From the NCBI GenBank assembly GCA_027622555.1, contig JAQBYJ010000046.1, positions 1 through 41,578 of the forward strand: a stretch of DNA of 41,578 bases, in the 5' to 3' direction. Made by a program: the position numbers and the translations under genes. Under the pieces are notes generated by a model, which worked only from the letters and a program-made list of their open reading frames with translations, made no database searches and was not told the origin of the DNA. Below are positions 18,320 through 25,833 of this stretch, in pieces. This DNA comes from Verrucomicrobiota bacterium (GTDB lineage: Bacteria > Verrucomicrobiota > Verrucomicrobiia > Opitutales > UBA2995). The stretch's first letter is position 1. Every line of letters starts with the position of its first letter.

Positions 18320-19549
18320 ATGACCTGTTTAAAATCTACTTTCTTTTACTCCGCACTATTAGGGCTTTTGTTTCTAAGTATTTCTTGTGGCAAGAAGGAC
18401 CCCAATTATCCGCATCCTGCCAGCAATCCCAACTCTGCCCTTATGTTGAGCCTTCCGGATGTTGGCCTCGAAACTGAAAACATCGATTACTCGCAACTGC
18501 CTCAATTGACCGGAAAGCACGCCGTTGTTTCCCGTGGAGACAAGGTCTGGCACTACCGCCTGCATACTTACCTGGTTTATTTTGCGGATCGCTACTGGTG
18601 CATGTGGAGCCATGGGCCTATTGTGGAAGACAAGCCAACTCAACATATCCGATTTGCCACCAGTAAGGACGGAATTGCATGGACCGAGCCAGACATTTTA
18701 GTGGGATCATCAGACCAGCCGGGATTCCGGCATATCGCGCGAGGCTTTTGGCTTCGGGGAGATGGGAACTTGCGGGCATTGGCCAGTCATGATGAGGCGC
18801 TTAAAGATGGGCACACCCACTTCTTTGGGGAAAGCCTGGATTTGCGATCCTACCTGTGGAATGCGAATGAAGGCCGGTGGGATTTTGAAGGAATCGTTTT
18901 TGATGATACCATTAACAACTTCCCCCCGAAGAAGTTGAAAACAGGAGATTGGATGATGACTCGAAGAACTTCCAGCCGGTCCATCTCTTTCCTGGTAGGC
19001 GGGCAACACTCGATCAGTGATTGGCGGGTCGTTCCCTATTCGATCAAGGATCGGGAGGATGGTCTGCAACCCGAAGAACCTTTCTGGTATGAACTTCCTG
19101 ATGGACACCTGGTTGCTCTTGCCAGGGACAATGCCAGGTCCGGTCGGTTACTTCGATCGTTCTCAGTTGACGATGGCAACAGTTGGACCGCTCCGGTTCG
19201 CACGAACTTTCCCGACGCCACCAGCAAGTTCAATGTCCTCCGGATCAGCACGGGTCAGTACGTCATGGTAAACAACGCCAATCCCGAGCGGCGCAATCCC
19301 TTGTGCTTATCCGTCTCCGAGGATGGCCTTGTATTCACGGCACTGGGCATTTTGCCCATTCCGGATCATATAGAGGGCGTCGAATGGGAAACCGATTCCA
19401 GTTACAGTTCGACCACTTACGAATCGCTTCAGTATCCTCATGTGATTGAACATAAAGGAGAGTTATTGATAGCTTTCTCCCGTAAAAAACAAACCGTTGA
19501 AGTGGTTAGCATTTCCTTGGCCGAAATCGAAAAACTCCTGCGAAACTAA
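18320..19549 (+). CDS. Sialidase-like lipoprotein, paralogue 1
   Basis: 409 residues. A hydrophobic leader ends in FLSISC (Cys23), a probable lipoprotein site, so the protein should be membrane-anchored outside the cytoplasm. Asp-box-like motifs TSKDGIAWTEP and SVDDGNSWTAP place it in the sialidase/BNR propeller superfamily. Elements shared with the paralogues at 21895 and 23171 are MWSHGP, NNFPPKK, WMMTRR and TNFPDATSKF. True GH33 sialidases carry an N-terminal arginine motif and a Tyr/Glu nucleophile; neither can be assigned with confidence. It may be a glycosidase of unknown specificity. Confidence 0.75.
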   Translation: MTCLKSTFFYSALLGLLFLSISCGKKDPNYPHPASNPNSALMLSLPDVGLETENIDYSQLPQLTGKHAVVSRGDKVWHYRLHTYLVYFADRYWCMWSHGPIVEDKPTQHIRFATSKDGIAWTEPDILVGSSDQPGFRHIARGFWLRGDGNLRALASHDEALKDGHTHFFGESLDLRSYLWNANEGRWDFEGIVFDDTINNFPPKKLKTGDWMMTRRTSSRSISFLVGGQHSISDWRVVPYSIKDREDGLQPEEPFWYELPDGHLVALARDNARSGRLLRSFSVDDGNSWTAPVRTNFPDATSKFNVLRISTGQYVMVNNANPERRNPLCLSVSEDGLVFTALGILPIPDHIEGVEWETDSSYSSTTYESLQYPHVIEHKGELLIAFSRKKQTVEVVSISLAEIEKLLRN

Positions 19550-19562
19550 AACCGCATACGCC

Positions 19563-20975
19563 ATGATTATCCTATTTCCTCCCGGCAAGTCATTTCAGTG
19601 GGTCGCCCTTATGCTGGTTGGATTGCTTCTGGGGCTAATGGGTTGCAAGCCACCTGCCGGTGATGTGAAGAGCATGGCTGCCAAGCCAAACTTCGTTTTA
19701 ATCGTGATTGATGATCTCGGGTACGGTGACCTTGGCAGTTATGGAAGTAAGCTCCACAAGACACCCCATATCGATCAACTGGCGGAAGAAGGCATTCGGT
19801 TTACCGACTTTCACACCAATGGGCCGGTTTGCAGTCCCACGAGGGCGGCCTTGATGACGGGTCAATACCAACAGCGAAGCGGTATCGAATCGGCTATCGG
19901 GTTTGTAAAAGATGAGGGAGTTCCACTCAGCAAGGTTACCATTGCTGAAATACTTTCAGAGCATGGATACGCTTGCGGTGTGGTCGGGAAATGGCATTTG
20001 GGTCATGTGGATAACTTCGGCCCCAATGACCAGGGGTTCGGCCTCAGTTATTGTTCAAACAACAGCCCGGACTACCATTCCCACGTTTCAAGAAACGGCG
20101 AGGTGGATTGGTATAAGGATCACGAACTTCATCCGGAACCAGGCTACATAACGGATTTGGTCACGCGTCATTCAAATGAATTCATCGAAGCACATAAAGA
20201 GGAACCATTTTTCCTCTTTGTGTCGCATCCAGCGGTGCATTTCCCTTTTCAAGGACCTACAGATCCTCCCTTCCGCAAAGAGGGAAAACTCTGGCATGGC
20301 AACGAGCGCGTTACAGGACAGGTTCAGCCTGATAGCAAATACGGACCGTTGCCGCCGGAGAATTATAAGCGAGCCTACAAAGATATGTTAGAATCCGTTG
20401 ATAGCAGTGTGGGCGCTATTGTTGAAAAGATAGACGAGCTGGGTTTGCGCGAACGTACTCTGATCGTGGTCACCTCGGACAACGGCGCCTATTCCTGGGT
20501 GGGAAGCAATGGTATCTACCGCGGGCAGAAAGGGGATCTGTTCGAAGGTGGTCACAGGGTGCCCGGCATTTTTAATTGGCCGGGAAAGATTCCAAAAGGA
20601 TCCGTGAGCGAAGAGATCACAACGACCATGGATTTGGCACCCACCTTTGTGTCGCTGGCCGGAACTCCGGATTCAGAGAAACAGGCATTTGACGGAATTG
20701 ATATCAGCCCTGTCCTTTTCGACCAGGTTTCGCTTCCACCGAGAACTATTTTTTGGAGGTTCAACAATTCTTACACCGATAGCCATGCCAGAGCGGTGCG
20801 CGAGGGTAATTGGAAATATGTCGTCGAAGAAGGCGAAACATACCTGTTCAACCTATCCGGAGATCCGGGTGAGCAGGTGAATCTTGCCCTAGCGAATCCA
20901 AACTTGGTTGGGCAAATGGAAAAAGCTTACCTGTCCTGGGAACAAGACGTAACCAATGGAACGCCGGCAAATTAG
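19563..20975 (+). CDS. Sulfatase (lipoprotein)
   Basis: 470 residues from ATG 19563, chosen because the longer frame from 19497 overlaps the previous gene and lacks a leader. The leader ends in LMGC (Cys28), so this is probably an anchored lipoprotein. The metal site DDLGYGDLGSYG (Asp50, Asp51) and formylglycine motif Cys90-S-P-T-R are intact, and GKWHLG, SDNGAY and KGDLFEGGHRVP follow in the usual order of arylsulfatase-type S1 enzymes. Its position between sialidase-like genes implies that the substrate of the locus carries sulfate. Its end overlaps the PhyH gene by 20 bases. Confidence 0.85.
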   Translation: MIILFPPGKSFQWVALMLVGLLLGLMGCKPPAGDVKSMAAKPNFVLIVIDDLGYGDLGSYGSKLHKTPHIDQLAEEGIRFTDFHTNGPVCSPTRAALMTGQYQQRSGIESAIGFVKDEGVPLSKVTIAEILSEHGYACGVVGKWHLGHVDNFGPNDQGFGLSYCSNNSPDYHSHVSRNGEVDWYKDHELHPEPGYITDLVTRHSNEFIEAHKEEPFFLFVSHPAVHFPFQGPTDPPFRKEGKLWHGNERVTGQVQPDSKYGPLPPENYKRAYKDMLESVDSSVGAIVEKIDELGLRERTLIVVTSDNGAYSWVGSNGIYRGQKGDLFEGGHRVPGIFNWPGKIPKGSVSEEITTTMDLAPTFVSLAGTPDSEKQAFDGIDISPVLFDQVSLPPRTIFWRFNNSYTDSHARAVREGNWKYVVEEGETYLFNLSGDPGEQVNLALANPNLVGQMEKAYLSWEQDVTNGTPAN

Positions 20976-21735
20976 CGTGGATATCCCTATTTCACAGTCT
21001 CATCGCGATCAGTATCGGAAGGAGGGCTTTTTTGTCCTGGAATCGGTTCTTTCGGAAGCGCATCTCAATTTACTGCGGACCACTGCGTCCAAAGCGGTTC
21101 AGCAGATGGAAGCGCAGATGGATCGAGAAGGTACAGATACACTCGGCATCAATCACCGTGGAAAACGGTACTTTGTTGGGCAGACCTATGCCGATCATCC
21201 GGAACTAGGTGAGTTTATTTTTAGTGATCTGATGGCTGACATCTGCCGAGCCACTTTCGGAGATACCGCCTACTTTCATAGCGATCAGTTTGTAATCAAA
21301 TGTGGGGAAACTGGCATGAGCTTTTCCTGGCACCAAGATGGGGCTTATGTGAAGGCGCGCATCGGTGATCACACGGAGTGTATCACCTGCTGGTGCACGC
21401 TCGACGATGTCAACGAAACCAATGGGACAGTCTATATCCTGCCGGCGAGTCGGTTTGGAAAGCGTGAGCTCGTTGACCATGTGCGTGATCCCCAGACTAA
21501 TGATCGTATTGGCTATCACGGTGACGATCCAGGTGATCCTATCATCGCGTCGGCTGGAAGCATAGCGGTGTTCTCCAGTTTGGTTTTTCACCGAAGTGGG
21601 GCGAATTTAACCGGTCAACAACGACGTGTTTATTTGGCCCAATACGCTCCCGAAGCGATTCGAAACAAAGCAGGTGAATGGCCTCAGTATTTTGCAGAAC
21701 CGTTTATTAAAGATGGAAAGGCCTTAAAAAGGTAG
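20956..21735 (+). CDS. PhyH-type Fe(II)/2-oxoglutarate dioxygenase
   Basis: 259 residues, no signal peptide. The facial triad is visible as WHQDGAY (His126, Asp128) and the distal His212 in VFHRSGAN; Arg223 or Arg224 is positioned to bind 2-oxoglutarate. This fits the phytanoyl-CoA dioxygenase family (PF05721), whose bacterial members hydroxylate or oxidatively cleave many small molecules. The 20-base overlap with the sulfatase gene indicates translational coupling, so it may act on the desulfated sugar or remove an O- or N-linked group oxidatively. That role is inferred from position only. Confidence 0.8.
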   Translation: MERRQISVDIPISQSHRDQYRKEGFFVLESVLSEAHLNLLRTTASKAVQQMEAQMDREGTDTLGINHRGKRYFVGQTYADHPELGEFIFSDLMADICRATFGDTAYFHSDQFVIKCGETGMSFSWHQDGAYVKARIGDHTECITCWCTLDDVNETNGTVYILPASRFGKRELVDHVRDPQTNDRIGYHGDDPGDPIIASAGSIAVFSSLVFHRSGANLTGQQRRVYLAQYAPEAIRNKAGEWPQYFAEPFIKDGKALKR

Positions 21736-21894
21736 TGCTACTTTAGATTCGTCTCAGGAAGTCTTCCCGATAACCCAGAGGTTTTAACTCCTAACCACAA
21801 CGTGTATGATCTTGATTCCGAAGCCCAAAATTATGCTGTTCATAACTGACCCCGGTTTCCTTTTCCAGTCATTCGTTGTGTCCGGAGGCATGCA

Positions 21895-23121
21895 ATGAGC
21901 CTTAACTGCTACAGAAAGTTCGGCCGATTGCCTGCTCTGATCCTTTTGCTTTCATTGGGCTGTTCAAGCGGAACAGCTTTGTTGCCTCCCATGCTGGATT
22001 TACCAGGTGTTGGCACAGCGACAGAGAAAATAGATTTTAAGACATTACCGGTGTTATCTGGGCAGCATGGATTGGTCAACAAAGGCGAGGCACCCTGGTT
22101 GTTTCGTTTGCATAGCTACCTGGCATTTTATGACGGCAAGTACTGGTGCATGTGGAGCCATGGCCCGGTTGTGGAAGATAAACCTTCCCAGCATGTGCGC
22201 TATGCCACCAGTGCCGATGGCCTGCATTGGAGTCAGGATGATTTCATAGCTCCTCTACCTGCCGGGAAAGGGGAGCGCTACATTTCCCGGGGATTTTGGC
22301 AGCGTGATGGTAAGCTAATCGCCCTTGCCACCCTCGATGGGAAATTGCCCAGGCACAACACGCCCTGGTCGTCCGATTTAAAATTGCTGGGTTTTGAATG
22401 GGATTCGGCAAATGCTGCCTGGAAGGAGCCCATCGTCATCTTTCCCGACACCCTGAGTAATTTCCCTCCCGAAAAAGTGGGCGATGGAAAATGGTTGATG
22501 ATGCGCAGAGATCACAAGCGTTCTGTTTCCGTGTTGTTTGGTGGTCTCGAATCTCCATCCGATTGGGAGGTGGTGCCTGCGGTTAATTACAAGTTGGAAG
22601 GCAGTAATTTCCAGGCGGAAGAACCGGACTGGTGGGAACTTCCAGATGGGCGATTGATGGGCGTTTATCGCGACAACAGCAACTCCATGCGATTACATCG
22701 CGCTATTTCCACCGATATGGGCCGCAGTTGGTCCAAGCCCGAAAAAACAAATTTCCCGGATGCAACTTCCAAATTCTTTGGAATGAGAACTTCCCGTGGA
22801 TTTTATATCCTTGTCTCCAATGCCAACCCGATTACCAACGCGAGTCCTTTGGGGAGAAATCCACTCTGTCTTTCGGTATCCGACGATGGCATCACATTTA
22901 CCCGGATGGCTCGTCTGCCGATACCGGTCACACCCGAAGGAGGGCCTTTCGATACCGACCACACATCCGGCACATTGCAATATCCGCACGTATTGGAAAA
23001 AGACGGACACCTTCTCGTTTCTTATTCACGGCATAAGACGGTTATCGAGACTGTAAGAATCAGCCTAGATGAAATCGAACGGTTGCGCAGTGGAAAACTG
23101 GCTTACTGGCCCTTGAAGTAG
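21895..23121 (+). CDS. Sialidase-like lipoprotein, paralogue 2
   Basis: 408 residues. The leader ends in LLLSLGC (Cys23), suggesting a lipoprotein. It is the closest relative of the 18320 gene: MWSHGPVVEDKP, YATSADGLHWSQ, WLMMRR and TNFPDATSKF recur in order, and an Asp box sits at STDMGRSWSKP. A 159-base gap separates it from the PhyH gene, in which no clear promoter or operator motif was seen. Duplication around the sulfatase and PhyH pair is the simplest origin. Specificity is unknown. Confidence 0.75.
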   Translation: MSLNCYRKFGRLPALILLLSLGCSSGTALLPPMLDLPGVGTATEKIDFKTLPVLSGQHGLVNKGEAPWLFRLHSYLAFYDGKYWCMWSHGPVVEDKPSQHVRYATSADGLHWSQDDFIAPLPAGKGERYISRGFWQRDGKLIALATLDGKLPRHNTPWSSDLKLLGFEWDSANAAWKEPIVIFPDTLSNFPPEKVGDGKWLMMRRDHKRSVSVLFGGLESPSDWEVVPAVNYKLEGSNFQAEEPDWWELPDGRLMGVYRDNSNSMRLHRAISTDMGRSWSKPEKTNFPDATSKFFGMRTSRGFYILVSNANPITNASPLGRNPLCLSVSDDGITFTRMARLPIPVTPEGGPFDTDHTSGTLQYPHVLEKDGHLLVSYSRHKTVIETVRISLDEIERLRSGKLAYWPLK

Positions 23122-23170
23122 TCTTAGCCCAATCATCATTGTTAACTCGTTTAAAATAAATCGACTCCCC

Positions 23171-24376
23171 ATGAACATCTACCCTGTATTCAAAATCTCG
23201 ATGAGCTCCCTGTTCATCTTTTTCTTCGGCAATCTACTCATAGCTGCTGCGTCCGATCTTTCTTATCCGGACGCAAAGACCAACTCCAAAAGTGCCTTGA
23301 TGCTGGACCTGACTACAAGCGGCAAAGACCCCGATGCCATTGTGTATGAGAATCTGATCCACCTCCCGGCCCAACCTTCAGTTGTAAGTGACGTGCGCTT
23401 AGCGGGAGGATTACGCGTCAATCAACACGCTTATCTGGCCTATTTTGGTGGGCGTTTCTGGGCTATGTGGAGCGATGGGCCGGGCGAGCCCAGGGTGTCT
23501 CCGGAAAAGCACTGGAATGTGGTACCCGGACACGACCGTCCCTTCACGAGAGTTTCGTATGCGACCAGCAAGGACGGATTAAACTGGAGTGAGGTTAAGG
23601 ATCTTTCCGGGCCGCCACGAACGAATGGCTTTGGCTGGATTGCCCGTGGGCTGTGGGAGCGCGATGGCCAACTGATTGCCTTGGCCAGCCACTTCAATGC
23701 TCCCGGCTACGATGGGGAAGGACTGAGTCTTGAAGGTTGGCGATGGAATAATGGTTTCATGCGCTGGGAGGAAATCGGGACGGTTCTCGACGATGCCATG
23801 AACAATTTTCCCCCGAAGCGATTGCCCAACGGAAAATGGATGATGACGCGGCGGGATCACCAACGGCAGGTATCCGTGATGTTGGGTGGAGTTAGCTCAC
23901 ATAGCGATTGGACCATCAAGCCATTGGCAACTTACGATGGAGCAACCCAGCAACCTGAGGAGCCTTACTGGTATGTGCTTCCGGACGGGAAAAACCTCGT
24001 GGGGCTCTTTCGCGACAATGCGCAATCGAAACGTATTATGCGGGCCTTTTCCACCGACAACGGAGAAAGCTGGACGCCTTTGGTTACCACGAATTTTCCT
24101 GATGCCCGGAGCAAGTTTTTTGCTCTAAGAACGTCCCACGGGTACTATGCATTGGTATCCAATTCCCGGCCCGAGCGTCGCGATCCCCTGACCCTGGCCA
24201 TCAGTCGGGACGGATTGGTTTACACTCACTTGTTTTATTTAGTTGGAGGCAGGCATATCGACTATCCTCATATGATCGAGCACGACGGCAACTTGTTTAT
24301 CTCCTTCTCAGGTGCCAAGCAGACAGTGGAAGTTCTCAAGGTGTCGCTCGATGCCATTGACCGATTAATCGAATAG
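23171..24376 (+). CDS. Sialidase-like exported protein, paralogue 3
   Basis: 401 residues with a cleavable-type leader (hydrophobic to about residue 28, ending AAAS) rather than a clear lipobox. It shares the same framework (AMWSDGP, YATSKDGLNWSE, MNNFPPKRL, WMMTRR, STDNGESWTP, TNFPDARSKF) but is more divergent than the other two, with a longer insertion near residues 105-115. It is last in the plus-strand series and convergent with the J-domain gene. Probably a paralogue with shifted substrate preference. Confidence 0.75.
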   Translation: MNIYPVFKISMSSLFIFFFGNLLIAAASDLSYPDAKTNSKSALMLDLTTSGKDPDAIVYENLIHLPAQPSVVSDVRLAGGLRVNQHAYLAYFGGRFWAMWSDGPGEPRVSPEKHWNVVPGHDRPFTRVSYATSKDGLNWSEVKDLSGPPRTNGFGWIARGLWERDGQLIALASHFNAPGYDGEGLSLEGWRWNNGFMRWEEIGTVLDDAMNNFPPKRLPNGKWMMTRRDHQRQVSVMLGGVSSHSDWTIKPLATYDGATQQPEEPYWYVLPDGKNLVGLFRDNAQSKRIMRAFSTDNGESWTPLVTTNFPDARSKFFALRTSHGYYALVSNSRPERRDPLTLAISRDGLVYTHLFYLVGGRHIDYPHMIEHDGNLFISFSGAKQTVEVLKVSLDAIDRLIE

Positions 24377-24430
24377 GTATTCAGTAGTCTGTGGGGCGAA
24401 TGGTTTCCCGCGGCGTCTCAACTTTGTGTC

Positions 24431-25567
24431 TCAAAAAAACTGCATTTGCCGGGCGTCGGTTTGTTTGGGTGTGCCTGGAGTTGGGGTCGGCTTAAGGGAA
24501 ACACCGTCGAACAGTTTTTGGCTTTTGGCTTGGGTCGATTTGTTGAATCGGGCCGCCTCTGCGCGAAATTCTTCTGCCGTGCGTTGAAGCCAATCCAAGC
24601 GGCCTTTCAGGTCCCTTTGAATGTATTTGAAATCGTTGCGGATTTCGCGGGCAAGTTTGGTGGTATCGGCTTTGGAGAAAGCGAAGGCTATGTGGCGTTT
24701 GGCTGCTCGCAACGCCTGGCGAATGGGACGGAGGTGGGATTGATGGTAAGCGGCCAAGTCATTCAAGCGGGCCAGGCCAAGCGAAGCATTCAGGCCCGTT
24801 TCATCCATGTCGCACACCGCTTCTATCCGTTGAAGACCCTCCAGGTCGCCTTGGTGGTAGGCAGTTTGCAATTCGTTCCAGCGACGATCGCGTATACCTT
24901 CTTCCATATCCGAACGATCGGGATGCAGACGCTTGGCGAGCGTTCGAAACAGGGTCTTCAAGGAACCCTGAGTGTCGCGATGCGTTCGCGGCTTGGGCGC
25001 GCGGATGTGTCTTGTGCGGCGGGATTCAAATTCTTCAAAGTCATCGTCCTCCCAGTCATCGTCATCACCGAAAATGTCCTCGAACACCGAGTCAAAAGCA
25101 TCGCGCAGCTCTTTGTCCATTGGATCCTCCAATTCCTCGTCTTCTTCCCCGTCGTCCGGTTCAGGCGGCACAAACAGATGTAAGGTGCCTTCCTTCTTCC
25201 GGCGGAAAAGTTCCTCGTGAACCTCCATTAGTTTTTCGGGAATGTAAAACTCGCACATCCGCAACTGCTCGACGATGAAGTCGAGGTTACCCATCTCCTC
25301 CTGCAACTCGCGGATGCGGGTGAGGTCCACCCCGAAATGGGAATTCAGCCAGCGAGTGTAAGCGTTGGTTTCGACTTCCTCAAAGTGGGTCAACCGCTCC
25401 TGTTTCTTGCGGAGTTCCGTGCGCAGACGGCGACAGGTGGCCAGCGCTTTTTTTATAAAAGGTTCCTGATCCAGGGTAAGCAGGGCTGTTCCGTTCGGAT
25501 GGGATTTTTTCCGCTTGTGGGAACGTTGTTTCGCCTTCTTCCGGGCAGGACGTTTTCGTCGGGACAT
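24431..25567 (-). CDS. J-domain protein with acidic core
   Basis: 378 residues from ATG 25567; a further 22 codons upstream are open but the lysine/arginine-rich start MSRRKRPARKKAKQ is a more natural N-terminus. The first ~20 residues are strongly basic, residues ~45-120 are likely coiled coil, residues 135-181 are extremely acidic (runs such as GDDDDWEDDDFEEFE), and a J-domain-like helix pair with HPD at 215-217 (LAKRLHPDRS) follows, then a helical C-terminus. HPD is the DnaK-stimulating motif, so it may be a specialised co-chaperone. Its partner is unknown. It lies at the border of the accessory block. Confidence 0.65.
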   Translation of the reverse strand: MSRRKRPARKKAKQRSHKRKKSHPNGTALLTLDQEPFIKKALATCRRLRTELRKKQERLTHFEEVETNAYTRWLNSHFGVDLTRIRELQEEMGNLDFIVEQLRMCEFYIPEKLMEVHEELFRRKKEGTLHLFVPPEPDDGEEDEELEDPMDKELRDAFDSVFEDIFGDDDDWEDDDFEEFESRRTRHIRAPKPRTHRDTQGSLKTLFRTLAKRLHPDRSDMEEGIRDRRWNELQTAYHQGDLEGLQRIEAVCDMDETGLNASLGLARLNDLAAYHQSHLRPIRQALRAAKRHIAFAFSKADTTKLAREIRNDFKYIQRDLKGRLDWLQRTAEEFRAEAARFNKSTQAKSQKLFDGVSLKPTPTPGTPKQTDARQMQFF

Positions 25568-25664
25568 GGTCGTAGGTTTGAAAAAGAAGGAATTGAGTTC
25601 AACCGGAAAATGGGAACGGCCTGAAAAAACCATGTTCTCCTTGTTCGGTGGGATTTGAGTCTCC

Positions 25665-25735
25665 TCGATACAATAAGAAATCCGGTAATTGCATTAAACT
25701 TGAGTTCGATGCAATAAGCGGTGGTCTTTTAGAAT
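25665..25735 (+). repeat. Imperfect tandem repeat left of the defence remnant
   Basis: Two degenerate copies about 41 bases apart begin TCGATACAATAAG (25665) and TCGATGCAATAAG (25706); the stretches ending in TTAAACTTGA and GCAAACTTGA also correspond. The second copy closely resembles a sequence at 30163-30197, on the far side of the chimeric gene and trio. Confidence 0.5.
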
Positions 25736-25833
25736 GCAAACTTGATTCCACCGACCGGAATTTCTGGACTTGCTGCTAATTCTATGACCCCCGATCTTGC
25801 AGTTCACCTTCGAACCCTCTGAACTAGTCACCT

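Noticed and set aside
24446-25183. A 245-codon plus-strand frame opposite the J-domain gene
   Set aside because: It is a mirror of a biased coding region; the minus-strand frame has a HPD motif, coherent charge segments and a plausible start, while this one shows no recognisable domain.
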